The notes under the pieces: generated by a model | What the model saw: the letters and a program-made list of their open reading frames with translations, nothing else | Database searches by the model: none | What the model was told of the DNA's origin: nothing | Program-made: the position numbers and the translations under genes | Source: a bacterium | GTDB taxonomy: Bacteria; Vulcanimicrobiota; Vulcanimicrobiia; Vulcanimicrobiales; SCRA01 | Direction: 5' to 3' | Assembly (NCBI GenBank): GCA_004297985.1 | Contig: SCRA01000025.1 | Span: forward strand, 1-32,016 | DNA: 32,016 nucleotides | In this document: in pieces, positions 1-8,379 of the stretch | How the letters are laid out: every line of letters begins with the position of its first letter | Numbering within the stretch: position 1 is the stretch's first letter

Positions 1-65
1 CGGGCCAGCTCGACGACGTTATGCCGGAACTCCGGCGGGTAGGAACGAGGGTGCTTTCTGGCCAT
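1..65 (-). CDS. IS3-family transposase OrfA, N-terminal fragment (runs off left edge)
   Basis: Only the first 21 codons are inside the window, starting at ATG 65. The peptide contains SYPPEFRHNVVELA, which matches the usual beginning of IS3-family OrfA proteins (a basic start, then Y/PPEFR and VELA leading into the helix-turn-helix). A purine-rich ribosome-binding site lies about six bases upstream. OrfA binds the element's ends and is normally joined by frameshifting to OrfB, the DDE transposase; both would lie to the left. Its position shows that the element points away from darT, with its 5' end next to the darT 3' end. Confidence 0.6.
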   Translation of the reverse strand, partial: MARKHPRSYPPEFRHNVVELA

Positions 66-119
66 TGGTGGACCTTTCTCCGCCAAGCGGAGAGTATCCA
101 CGGAAGCGGGCCAGCTTCA
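1..119 (-). mobile_element. End of an IS3-like insertion sequence
   Basis: The left edge holds one terminus of an insertion sequence. Read on the minus strand, the DarT frame changes at about base 119 from family-typical sequence to a stretch beginning TGAAGCTGGCCC. About 50 bases later a transposase orfA starts, behind a good Shine-Dalgarno (AAAGG). A short hairpin (6-base arms CTCCGC/GCGGAG, 3-base loop, 78-92) lies between the tip and orfA. The exact terminal inverted repeat and the target duplication cannot be confirmed, because the other end of the element lies outside the window. The IS3 family call rests on the orfA N-terminus and the TG-type tip. Confidence 0.6.
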
Positions 120-810
120 ACTCTTTCTTGACCTCGACCTTTGGTCGATGCGCGGCCCCGCTCATAGCGCTTACCACCCTCAACGCGATACCTTGGGAAT
201 ACACTCCGATGCGTTCAACGAGATGCCAAGGAAACGATCGCTGGACGAGGAATTCGGCCTGCTTGGCTTCCTGGATGTCCGCCGGACGAAAATCGCTCGC
301 CGCGACGGCATCCCAATCGATCTCACCCAGTTGATCCAGCCGCGCGCGAAACTGAGTATAGGCCGCCGTCGCATTCGATAGCGAGAACGTCCAGTGCCGC
401 CCGTTCGCCCCCGCCCATTGAACGACCTGATGCAGATCGGCCTCAAGATGCACGATCGGCTGCTGGCCGCCCCGATAGGCAAGGTCCGGGTGGTTCGCGC
501 GGTGGATAACAAACAACATTACTGAACGTGGACAAAAATAGAACGGGACACAATCGCCCACCATCAGACCTTTGTGGCTGGAGACGGCGCGGCCAAGCCG
601 CCACTGCTTGATGCGGCTCATGCCGATGACGGTGATATCCTGACGCCGAACCATGACCGCGTCCGACCATAGGCAACCGTCCGCGATGATCGACGAGATA
701 TTGTCGACGTGCACGATATGGTAGATCTTGGGCTGGGCAGGAATGGACACACTCAGGCTGTTGCCCTCCGTTTGCCATTTAGTCGATAGCCGCTTCGAGG
801 TCATCGCCAT
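19..810 (-). CDS. darT: DarT-like DNA ADP-ribosyltransferase toxin, 3' end replaced by an IS
   Basis: DarT (DUF4433) transfers ADP-ribose from NAD+ to thymidine in single-stranded DNA and is normally neutralised by the macrodomain antitoxin DarG. Hallmarks are visible, numbered from the upstream GTG 837: KIYHIVHVDN (37-46, NAD-pocket His), VPFYFCPRS (97-105) and QAEFLV (193-198), whose Glu195 matches the family's catalytic Glu. ATG 810 is preferred because GGTGAG lies seven bases upstream; the GTG at 837 and ATG at 804 are alternatives. After residue 239 the frame enters the IS and gains about 33 foreign residues, so the usual aromatic ending (...WYY/F) is missing. All predicted catalytic parts remain. 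darG normally follows darT, but here the IS begins at that point, so toxin and antitoxin are separated or darG is lost. Toxicity is not shown. Confidence 0.8.
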   Translation of the reverse strand: MAMTSKRLSTKWQTEGNSLSVSIPAQPKIYHIVHVDNISSIIADGCLWSDAVMVRRQDITVIGMSRIKQWRLGRAVSSHKGLMVGDCVPFYFCPRSVMLFVIHRANHPDLAYRGGQQPIVHLEADLHQVVQWAGANGRHWTFSLSNATAAYTQFRARLDQLGEIDWDAVAASDFRPADIQEAKQAEFLVQRSFPWHLVERIGVYSQGIALRVVSAMSGAAHRPKVEVKKELKLARFRGYSPLGGERSTNGQKAPSFLPAGVPA

Positions 811-966
811 CGAGCGACTCACCGCAGCCGCATGCACATCGAACCTGCCGATGACGACATCGGCAAACTTATGCGCGACCAGCGCGAAGCCCTCGCCGAG
901 CGGTTTCGACCCGGTATGCCGACGAGCTGTGGGAATGCTCCTGGGGCTGCCCGGATTTTCCTTACC

Positions 967-2382
967 CTACCGCGAGTCGTGCCAAGGGTGCCAGCGCGGC
1001 GCCGATCGCGTGGACGCCCCCACCCGCCGCACCACCGCCGACGTGCCGGCGCCCACGCCGAAGGCGAAGGCCTTGCCGCCGGTGGAAGTGATGTAGACGC
1101 CGCTGGGCACCACTGCCGGCGAGGCGTAGACGAAGCTGCCGGTATCGTAGGACCACAGCAGCGCTCCGCTGGAGAGGCTGCGCACTTGGAGCGTATTGTC
1201 GATCCCCGTAACGACGACGTCCGCGGTGATGGCCGGCGAGGAGAACTCCTCGTATGCGAAGGGACCCGCGCTCCAGCGCAACGAGCCGTCGAGCCCGTAG
1301 TCGTAGAGCCGGCTGCCGGGGCTTGCGTTTGCGTCGGCATCGGTGAGCGCGCCGCTCTGCGTGACGACGTTGACGCCGTCGGTGGCTGGCGTGGCGATGC
1401 TCCCGTAGCCGGGGTCGGAGCCGAGCGAGATCTGCCACACCTGCGCACCGTCGGCGAGCCCGATGGCATAGAAATAGCCGTTCTTGCCGGTGAAGAATCC
1501 CAGACCGCCAGCCTCTGCCACGCCGCCGCCGACGTCGATATCCGGCCCATGGTGCAGCGTCATCGCCTGCCAGTCGAAGGCGCCGCTAGCGCCGTTGAGC
1601 GCGATGACCGACTCCGCGTACTGGAAGTCTCCGCACGAGTTCCCCGTGCCGAAGAGGACGTCGCCATTGGGCGCCAGCGAGATGGGGGACCACACCGCCA
1701 CACCTTGGCCGGGTTGCGCCGTGCGCCAGCTCCACATCGGTGCTCCGGTGGCCTCCGAGAGGGCCGCGAGCGTGCCAGGGTTGCAGTCCGGCGGATCGCC
1801 ATCGGCAGAACCGACGTATACGGTGCCATTGGCCACGAGTGGCTCCGTGCGCACGCTGCCGATGGCACCCCACGCCGTAACCGGCGTCTGCCAGAGCACG
1901 GATCCGTTGGCCGCGTTGAGCGCCACGACCGAACCCGGAATGTAGACGCCCACGATCAGGATGGAGCCATCGAGCGTGGGCGTGGCATGCACGGGTCCGG
2001 GCACCGTGGTATTCCAGAGCACGTTGCCGCTGGCGGCATCCAACGCGGCCACCTGCCCCGCCTCGGTAGCGATGTAGATCCGCCCGCCCACCGCGAGCGG
2101 GCTGGCCGTGATGGGCGCGCCGAAGTCATTCGCCCAGCGCAGGGCAAGACGCGATGCGGTGCCGGAGGAGAGACCCGTCGTCTCGCCCTGGAATCCGTTG
2201 CGCTGCGGATTGTGGCTCTGCATCGCCCAATCATCGGACCTGACCGAGGTGGCGGGCAGCGGTGACGGCAGGGCGACGGGGGTATGGCCGCTTCCCTGCG
2301 GCGCGCCGCTGCTGCAGCCGGTGGCTATAGCGACCAGGAGACAAACGCACGGTAACGATAGAGCAAGCCGGGATAGAGCCAT
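967..2382 (-). CDS. PQQ-like beta-propeller lipoprotein
   Basis: A 471-aa exported protein. The N-terminus is a type II signal peptide (hydrophobic 5-20) with a lipobox-like IATGC and Cys23 as the lipid anchor, followed by a Pro/Ser-rich linker. From about residue 60 it carries repeated blades of the PQQ/WD-like type: 'G.IYIAT..GQVAALDA.SGNVLW' near 103-127, then 'VVALNAANGSVLWQTPV', 'GTLAALSEATGAPMW' and further copies. Such propellers occur in BamB-like scaffolds and quinoprotein dehydrogenases; no dehydrogenase active site or haem motif was recognised, so a scaffold or binding role is more likely. ATG 2382 has no clear Shine-Dalgarno. A -10-like TACAAT lies about 11 bases upstream (2393-2398) without a convincing -35. 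It follows hldD in the same direction after 70 bases. Confidence 0.8.
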   Translation of the reverse strand: MALSRLALSLPCVCLLVAIATGCSSGAPQGSGHTPVALPSPLPATSVRSDDWAMQSHNPQRNGFQGETTGLSSGTASRLALRWANDFGAPITASPLAVGGRIYIATEAGQVAALDAASGNVLWNTTVPGPVHATPTLDGSILIVGVYIPGSVVALNAANGSVLWQTPVTAWGAIGSVRTEPLVANGTVYVGSADGDPPDCNPGTLAALSEATGAPMWSWRTAQPGQGVAVWSPISLAPNGDVLFGTGNSCGDFQYAESVIALNGASGAFDWQAMTLHHGPDIDVGGGVAEAGGLGFFTGKNGYFYAIGLADGAQVWQISLGSDPGYGSIATPATDGVNVVTQSGALTDADANASPGSRLYDYGLDGSLRWSAGPFAYEEFSSPAITADVVVTGIDNTLQVRSLSSGALLWSYDTGSFVYASPAVVPSGVYITSTGGKAFAFGVGAGTSAVVRRVGASTRSAPRWHPWHDSR

Positions 2383-2452
2383 GACGGGCGCGATTGTAGC
2401 ACCGCCACCTGGGATTTAGCCGAGAGCAGGAACACTCCGAAGTAGTGAAGGC

Positions 2453-3454
2453 TCACGGGATTGCCGGACCAAGGCGGCGATCCGGGACGAGATAGTTCTT
2501 GACGTAATCACTGACTGCGTCCGCTAGTGGCGTTATTGGGTCGTCGTAGCCGCTCGCGCGTAGACGACCAATCTGTGCACAGGTCGAGTACTGGTATTTC
2601 CCGCGCAGCATCTCCGGCATCTCGATGAACTCGATGCGCTCAGGCAGGTCCAACGCGGAAAAGATTGGACGCACCAGATCAAGCCATGTTTGCGCCTTTC
2701 CCGAGCCCACGTTGACCAAGCCGCTCGCTTCAACTTCCGCAAGATGAATCGTCATCGCCACAGCATCTTTGACGTAGAGGAAATCTCGTTCCTGATGCCC
2801 GTGCGCGAATTCGGACCGGTAGCTCTTGAACAACTTGACGCTGCCCGACGCTCGGATCTGCTCGTAAGCTTTCTGCACGACGCTGCGCATATCGCCTTTG
2901 TGATTCTCGTTGGAGCCAAAGATATTGAAGTACTTAACGCCACAGATGCGGTCGTGCCACCCATGCTCACGGGCGTAGAGGTCGAACAGGTGCTTCGAGT
3001 ACGCGTACATGTTGAGTGGGCGTAAGCTCCTGAGCTCACATTCCTCAGAGAGATTCTCTTCTAGCGCTCCGTAGGTCGCAGCGGACGACGCGTAGACGAA
3101 GCGTTGTCCGTGGTCGATCGCCCAATTCGCGAGGTTCTTCGTATACTCGTAGTTGTTGCGAATTAGAAACCTCGCATCCAACTCGGTAGTAGCTGAGCAT
3201 GCACCAAGATGAAAGACTGTGCGAATATCGCCCAATGTAGTCGGAGCGTCGAGTACACGCTGCTCGAAGTCGTCCGCTTCCATGTAGTCGGCATAGCGTA
3301 GCGGGACGAGATTCTTCCACTTTTCGCTCGAATCAAGCCGGTCTACGACCAGAACATTCTCTATGCCGCGACAGTTCAACGCCCAAACCAGCGCACTTCC
3401 GATTAGACCGGCCCCTCCCGTAACGACCGTTCGACCCACAGACATGTCGTGCAT
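2453..3454 (-). CDS. hldD: ADP-L-glycero-D-manno-heptose 6-epimerase
   Basis: A 333-aa short-chain dehydrogenase/reductase-type epimerase that converts ADP-D-glycero-D-manno-heptose to the L-glycero form, the donor for lipopolysaccharide core heptose. The Rossmann nucleotide-binding motif GGAGLIG is at 13-19, the family signature HLGACSATTE at 82-91, the catalytic YxxxK at Tyr150/Lys154 (MYAYSKHLFD), and the HldD-specific YFNIFGSNENHKGDMRSVV near 175-193. Length matches the family. Translation could begin at ATG 3454 or at the fourth codon (ATG 3445). It is the last sugar-nucleotide gene of the minus-strand locus, separated by 176 bases from the xylose synthase gene, so it may have its own promoter. 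The other heptose genes (gmhA, hldE, gmhB) are not in the window. Confidence 0.92.
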   Translation of the reverse strand: MHDMSVGRTVVTGGAGLIGSALVWALNCRGIENVLVVDRLDSSEKWKNLVPLRYADYMEADDFEQRVLDAPTTLGDIRTVFHLGACSATTELDARFLIRNNYEYTKNLANWAIDHGQRFVYASSAATYGALEENLSEECELRSLRPLNMYAYSKHLFDLYAREHGWHDRICGVKYFNIFGSNENHKGDMRSVVQKAYEQIRASGSVKLFKSYRSEFAHGHQERDFLYVKDAVAMTIHLAEVEASGLVNVGSGKAQTWLDLVRPIFSALDLPERIEFIEMPEMLRGKYQYSTCAQIGRLRASGYDDPITPLADAVSDYVKNYLVPDRRLGPAIP

Positions 3455-3630
3455 AGAAGCTTCACTTTCTCACCATCGGGCTACGCAATCGGATCCAGAC
3501 GACGCCTCAACAAACGTTTGATCAGCAGCGACGTCTCGACGTTTATACGAGTAGGGCGATCTACAACTCTTATTCGATACGAGTGGTCTCAGCGGCGATA
3601 ATACTCACGCGGATCTTGGTCGAGGTGTTT
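3455..3630. other. 176-base intergenic leader upstream of hldD
   Basis: This is the longest gap inside the minus-strand locus. It contains a perfect 10-base palindrome CAAACGTTTG (3511-3520), a second small inverted repeat ACGTC-TC-GACGT (3530-3541), and on the minus strand a TATAAA (about 3541-3546) that could be a -10 box but has no good -35 at the right distance. I see no small ORF with coding character. A promoter or operator for hldD is plausible but unproven. Confidence 0.3.
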
Positions 3631-4602
3631 TCACAGTGCACGACCAGCGTTAGTGCTGAAAGCTTCAACGGTGCGGCGCAGACCCTCCTCGAGGGAAACC
3701 TGAGGCGACCAGCCAAGCAACGCCTTCGCACGAGTGATGTCAGGACAGCGGCGGCCTGGATCGTCCGCCGGCATCGGACTGTACTCGATACTCAACGGCA
3801 TACGTGTGATTTCGCAAACGACGCGAGCGAACTCCGCGATCTCCCGCTCGTCCGGATTGCCGAGGTTCACCACGACGCCGCGCGTTGCATCGGAGGCTGC
3901 GCAACGCACAATCCCCTCTATCAGGTCGTCGACGTAACAAAAAGAGCGCGTCTGCTTACCGTTGCCGAAGATAGTTAGCGGTTTTCCTGCCAACGCCTGC
4001 GTGACAAAGTTGGGGACGACGCGCCCGTCATTCCGCCTCATACGGGGGCCATAGGTGTTAAAAATGCGTATCACGCGCGCATCGAGGTTGCGCTTTCTAA
4101 GAAATGCGAAGACCAGTGCTTCACCGAAGCGCTTGGCCTCGTCGTAGCACGAGCGCGGCCCATTAGGATTGACGTTGCCCCAATACTCCTCGCGCTGCGG
4201 ATGTTCCCTAGGATCGCCGTAGCATTCAGATGTCGATGCGAAGAGCAAGCGGGCATCGTGTTTGAGCGCAAAGCGGGCGCACTGTTCGGTCCCGACGCTG
4301 TTGACGGCCATGGTCTCAAACGGATGGTTCGCGTAGTCAACAGGGCTCGCTGGCGACGCAAAGTGCAGGATTAGATCGACGCCCATCATGTGCTCGTGGA
4401 CAGCAGCTGCGATCGCGGCCCAGTCTCCGGTAACGTCAGCCTCGACGTACCGGAAGGCCGCATTTTGGCGCGCCTCCTTGAGGTTCTCAAGGCTTCCCGT
4501 GATCAAGTTATCAGCGGCCACCACATGGTGACCGTCGGCCAGATAGCGGTCCGCCAGATGAGACCCGACAAAGCCCGCGCTACCGGTAATCAACACCCTC
4601 AC
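3631..4602 (-). CDS. UDP-glucuronate decarboxylase (UDP-xylose synthase)
   Basis: A 323-aa SDR enzyme that oxidises and decarboxylates UDP-glucuronate to UDP-xylose. Visible features are the NAD-binding GSAGFVG (7-13), the acidic residue after beta-2 (D31), ASTSECYGDP (122-131), and the UXS-typical run YWGNVNP...GPRSCYDEAKR with the catalytic Tyr153/Lys157. It ends at the usual length, without the extra membrane anchor of eukaryotic UXS. The ATG overlaps the stop of ugd by four bases (ATGA), so the two are translationally coupled. That fits the substrate relationship, since Ugd makes the UDP-GlcA this enzyme consumes. The nearest alternative, a generic dTDP-glucose 4,6-dehydratase-like epimerase, fits less well because of the WGNVNP/GPRSCYDE signature. 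Confidence 0.88.
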   Translation of the reverse strand: MRVLITGSAGFVGSHLADRYLADGHHVVAADNLITGSLENLKEARQNAAFRYVEADVTGDWAAIAAAVHEHMMGVDLILHFASPASPVDYANHPFETMAVNSVGTEQCARFALKHDARLLFASTSECYGDPREHPQREEYWGNVNPNGPRSCYDEAKRFGEALVFAFLRKRNLDARVIRIFNTYGPRMRRNDGRVVPNFVTQALAGKPLTIFGNGKQTRSFCYVDDLIEGIVRCAASDATRGVVVNLGNPDEREIAEFARVVCEITRMPLSIEYSPMPADDPGRRCPDITRAKALLGWSPQVSLEEGLRRTVEAFSTNAGRAL

Positions 4603-5960
4603 GAGTGGTGCTCTTCCGCTAGGTTCGCTCGCGTTGCAGATTCTTTGTCGATCACGCCATTGCGCGGACGTCCCACACCGACATAAACGAACCCCTGAGC
4701 CTCTGCATCGCTCGGGTCGTAGATGTTGCGCATATCGAAGATAAAGCGCCCCTTCATCAACTTCCGCAGCATCGAGAAGTCGACCTGCTTATACTCGTTC
4801 CAGTCCGTTGCGATGACCAGTGCTTCGGCGTCGTTAGCGCTCTCGTAGTAGTCGTTCATGTAGAGAACGCGGTCGCCCAACCGCTCGCGGGCTGTCTCGA
4901 TCGCCACCGGGTCGTGCGCTGCTACAGTAGCTCCGCCTGCGATCAAACGCTCGGCGAGAGCGATCGCCGGCGACTCTCGCACGTCGTCCGTATTTGGTTT
5001 GAAGGCCAGCCCCAGCAAGCCTACGCGGCGATCCTTTAGGTTACCAAGTGCCTCTGTGATCTTTGTACAAGCACGTTCAATCTGGCGCTCATTTACCGTC
5101 AGGACGGCATCGAGGATCCGTGGCTTAAGGCCATGCCCCTCGGCTATGCATTGGAGGGCCATCACGTCCTTGGGAAAGCATGAGCCACCAAACCCCAGAC
5201 CGGGATTCATGAATGCCGCGCCAATGCGCCGATCACTGCCGGCGCCGATCACCACGTCCTTGACGTCGGCTCCAACGTGTTCACAGATCGCGGCGATCTC
5301 ATTGATAAATGATATCTTGGTCGCAAGGAAGGCGTTGGCCGTGTACTTGATCATCTCTGCGGTCCGCACGTCGGTCACGATGATCGGTGCCTCGAGCGGG
5401 GCATAAAGCGCACGCATGAGGCCTTCGGCCACGGGAGTCTCTACCCCCAGCACGATGCGATCGGGCTTCATGAAATCGGCGATGGCCGACCCTTCGCGTA
5501 GGAATTCCGGGTTCGAGACCACGTGCACGTCGTAGTCGGAAGTCTTGTGTTCGCGAATGATCGATGCAACCAGGTCGCCAGTTTCTACGGGTACGGTCGA
5601 CTTATTGACCACGACCTTCGGCGAGTCCAGCGAGCGCGCAATCTGCATTGCTACCTCGCGGACGTGGCGCAGATCCGCGTGACCGTCGTCGGCCATAGGC
5701 GTGCCGACCGCGATGAAGATGACCTCCGAGCCTCGCGTCCCCTCGGCGACCTCACGCGCGAACGACAAGCGCCCACCGTGCTGATTCCGCAGGACGAGCT
5801 CCAGGAGGCCAGGCTCGAAGAAGGGTAGACGCCCCTGCTCCAGAGCATCGACTTTACGGGCGTCTGAATCGATACAGACGACTTTGTTTCCAAGCTCCGC
5901 AAGACAAGTACCGGTCACGAGGCCGACGTACCCCGTCCCAACTACGGCAATATGTCGCAT
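4599..5960 (-). CDS. ugd: UDP-glucose 6-dehydrogenase
   Basis: A 453-aa enzyme oxidising UDP-glucose to UDP-glucuronate with two NAD+. The N-terminal Rossmann motif GTGYVGLVTG is at 8-17, the conserved NPEFLREG at 150-157, the catalytic Lys in AEMIKYTANA (Lys205), and the catalytic Cys261 in GFGGSCFPKD. The C-terminal UDP-binding domain with GLAFKPNTDDVRESP is present. Full length for the family. A purine-rich GGGGAAG sits immediately before ATG 5960. The gene is coupled to the downstream UDP-xylose synthase by an ATGA overlap and lies 64 bases after the 784-aa membrane protein gene. It supplies UDP-GlcA for the polysaccharide directly and as the precursor of UDP-xylose. Confidence 0.95.
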   Translation of the reverse strand: MRHIAVVGTGYVGLVTGTCLAELGNKVVCIDSDARKVDALEQGRLPFFEPGLLELVLRNQHGGRLSFAREVAEGTRGSEVIFIAVGTPMADDGHADLRHVREVAMQIARSLDSPKVVVNKSTVPVETGDLVASIIREHKTSDYDVHVVSNPEFLREGSAIADFMKPDRIVLGVETPVAEGLMRALYAPLEAPIIVTDVRTAEMIKYTANAFLATKISFINEIAAICEHVGADVKDVVIGAGSDRRIGAAFMNPGLGFGGSCFPKDVMALQCIAEGHGLKPRILDAVLTVNERQIERACTKITEALGNLKDRRVGLLGLAFKPNTDDVRESPAIALAERLIAGGATVAAHDPVAIETARERLGDRVLYMNDYYESANDAEALVIATDWNEYKQVDFSMLRKLMKGRFIFDMRNIYDPSDAEAQGFVYVGVGRPRNGVIDKESATRANLAEEHHS

Positions 5961-6024
5961 CTTCCCCTAACTACTGCGCTGTCGAAAAGGTCGGGAGGTA
6001 CTTTCCAAGGAGTCCAAGCGATTC

Positions 6025-8379
6025 CTATGCCCGCTTTCGGGCTCCGCCCCCATAGGCGTGAAGGGCCGTCAGCGCTAGTAGAGCAACAATCCACGCTATC
6101 CCAAAGACCTCGAACAAGGCTTGGATCGCCGCAGCGTATTCGATGATAATGATATGCCCTGGTTTCCACCCTTCGGGCAATAGCCAGCCGTTTACCGTCA
6201 TGTCGACACGCACGTGCGATAATACCTTCCCGTCGAATAAGGCCACCCAGTTGCGGTTAAAGGCCACGTTGTACCGGATTAGCCGCCCCTCGCGGTGCGG
6301 GATATCTGCAACGGCTAGCCATGGCATCACGCCCCTGAAGGGGATAGCGATGGCGCGAAGCGTGGTCGGCTCCCCTGAGATGCCCCGCGGTACGATTCCT
6401 TGAACAGCAACCACACACTCGCCGTCGCAGGTGACAGTGCTCACGCTCGGCGGAACGCGGACCCACTTGTAGCGGCGCGTTGATCCACTGATGACCTCAC
6501 CTCCCCTGCCGACCAGCCGGCCGCGAACGTAGACCAAAGCGTCGATCCCAGGCGCCACGCGGAGCGGGACGCGGCGCGCCGTCGTGAGCGCGCCGCCGAA
6601 TGCCTGCGCGAGACGCGGCTCTGCGATGAACCCGAGCCGTGCGTCGATCCAACCATCGGTAGCACGCAAGAAACGATGCGAGAAAACGATGGGCGTTACC
6701 CGCGGCAGCGACCGCCAAGACGTCGGCACGCCCGGGCCAGCCAGCCCCGCCGCGTCGCCAAAGAATATGTTACCCCCGCCGATGCGGTCCACCACCGAGC
6801 CGATCGCCGGCATCTCCAGCAAAGCGAGCATCGGTGCAGCATCGATTCGTCTCGCGCCGGCGCGCTTCGGCGATGCGGGGAAAGCACCCAACGGTAGAGC
6901 CGACTGTTGGCTAAGCGAGAATGTATCCGTGGCAAGCCAAGGCCGGGCAATGACTTCCGAAACGGAGAGCGCTGAGAGCGTGGCGGTATCGCCAGTTTGG
7001 GCGTACTCGGCAAGCGCACTGCCGACCGGGTATCTCGGGAAGTACATGTTGAGCGGCACAACGCCATCAGACAACATCAGCGCGTCCGGATCGGCGCCAG
7101 ATCCTCGGTCTTGGAAACGCAAAGGCTGAAACGCCGGGAGCAATGCGTATCGCGTATTCGGCGCGTTGCTCACGGTGATGCGCGGAATCGCGCGCCCGTC
7201 GACCCAGTAGCGCGAAGGCGGCATCCATACCCATGCACCGGCCACGACTAGTGCTGCTGTAAGCCAGAGATAAGCGGCGCCGCGCGCGGACACAGACGAC
7301 GCCGCGGCGAGGGCTATGACACCGATGAGTACCAAGCCAACGATATCGTACAGTTCGCGGAAAAGCCGAGCTACGGGAACATGCACCGCGACGACATTAT
7401 AGATCGGCGCCAACGGCCCGAGTGTCCCCATCGCGTAGAGCAGCAGTGCAGCGGTCAGCAGGCCAATCACCCGAACCCGGCGAGATCGCCATCCCATAAA
7501 TATCCCCGCTGCGGCGATCACCATCTGGCACGCGACGGCGGCTTGGAACGTCCACCCCCAACTCGCGGTGTAGCGGGCGAAATATCCCTGCAGTAAGAGC
7601 GCCTTAGCTGGAGCAATCGACTGCGACGATTCCCATGCCAAAGTATACGGCACGTTCAACAGCACGCTCTTGCTGAACGCCAAGCCTACAAGGCCAGCCA
7701 CGGCCAGTACGAGCACATTCGCAACCGGAAGCATCCGTCGCGAACGGACCCCATAGAGCACCACAGCTAACGCGGCAACCACGAAGAACTGGAGCTGCTG
7801 CAAGGTCACTACCGTCAAAAGAGCAACCACCAGCGGCCGCGGACTTGTTCGCAGCAACTCAGCGGCGAGCCACAGCAAAGCGCCGAACGCCATAACCATG
7901 AACAGATGACCAGCTATGACCTCGGTGTACGTCCACGGATTCAAGACCGCCATCAATGCGGCGGCCGTCTGCGCCCAGACCCCGGCCCCCATCGACCGCG
8001 CCAGATTCACGCCCCCCGCCGCACAGACGGCCGCGGTCAGCATGGCCATAGCAAATAACCAATGCGTCTTGAAGAGCAGGATCGCGACAATTACGGCACT
8101 ATCGAGTGCGAATGCGTTGCAGTAAAGACTCGGCTGACCCAAACCCCTAGGATCCCACCCGCTTAAGCCAAGCGCGAAGAGGCGAAGGGCCTCTAGCGGA
8201 GACGTAGGGGTTAACCAATCTTGCCTTAGTACGGGAAGGCTGTGGCCCGCGACCTCATAGGCAAAAAGCGCGGCGCTAATCAAAGCAACCGCGGCGACTC
8301 CCAACTCTGCCCCAACGCGCCGCCATAGCTCGCCGAATGGCCAGCTGTGCTCAGGCGCGTCGCGCCCGATGCCCGACAT
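6025..8379 (-). CDS. Large GT-C-like membrane protein with C-terminal periplasmic domain (784 aa)
   Basis: No exact family recognised. The layout is a long polytopic region (about residues 25-410, roughly ten or more hydrophobic segments), then a soluble part (about 410-750), then one final membrane helix (about 752-775) and a basic tail. The first extracytoplasmic loop carries acidic residues (RQDWLTP, Asp54), where GT-C polyprenyl-sugar glycosyltransferases keep their catalytic acid. The end of the soluble part (FNRNWVALFDGK ... GWLLPEGWKPG) resembles the membrane-proximal beta domain of YfhO-like and arabinofuranosyltransferase-like proteins. This suggests a transferase or ligase acting outside the cytoplasmic membrane on lipid-linked sugars. 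The start overlaps the end of the GT4 gene by 29 bases. A polymerase role is possible because no Wzy is seen. Function is inferred from layout only. Confidence 0.6.
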   Translation of the reverse strand: MSGIGRDAPEHSWPFGELWRRVGAELGVAAVALISAALFAYEVAGHSLPVLRQDWLTPTSPLEALRLFALGLSGWDPRGLGQPSLYCNAFALDSAVIVAILLFKTHWLFAMAMLTAAVCAAGGVNLARSMGAGVWAQTAAALMAVLNPWTYTEVIAGHLFMVMAFGALLWLAAELLRTSPRPLVVALLTVVTLQQLQFFVVAALAVVLYGVRSRRMLPVANVLVLAVAGLVGLAFSKSVLLNVPYTLAWESSQSIAPAKALLLQGYFARYTASWGWTFQAAVACQMVIAAAGIFMGWRSRRVRVIGLLTAALLLYAMGTLGPLAPIYNVVAVHVPVARLFRELYDIVGLVLIGVIALAAASSVSARGAAYLWLTAALVVAGAWVWMPPSRYWVDGRAIPRITVSNAPNTRYALLPAFQPLRFQDRGSGADPDALMLSDGVVPLNMYFPRYPVGSALAEYAQTGDTATLSALSVSEVIARPWLATDTFSLSQQSALPLGAFPASPKRAGARRIDAAPMLALLEMPAIGSVVDRIGGGNIFFGDAAGLAGPGVPTSWRSLPRVTPIVFSHRFLRATDGWIDARLGFIAEPRLAQAFGGALTTARRVPLRVAPGIDALVYVRGRLVGRGGEVISGSTRRYKWVRVPPSVSTVTCDGECVVAVQGIVPRGISGEPTTLRAIAIPFRGVMPWLAVADIPHREGRLIRYNVAFNRNWVALFDGKVLSHVRVDMTVNGWLLPEGWKPGHIIIIEYAAAIQALFEVFGIAWIVALLALTALHAYGGGARKRA

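Noticed and set aside
832-2265. Long plus-strand ORF of 477 aa opposite the beta-propeller lipoprotein gene
   Set aside because: The minus strand encodes a complete lipobox and propeller repeats. The plus frame gives Arg/Ala/His-rich low-complexity protein typical of antisense reading in GC-rich DNA.
6030-6043. Hairpin GCCCG-CTTT-CGGGC near the end of the 784-aa gene as a terminator
   Set aside because: It lies within the coding sequence and no T-run follows on the transcribed strand.
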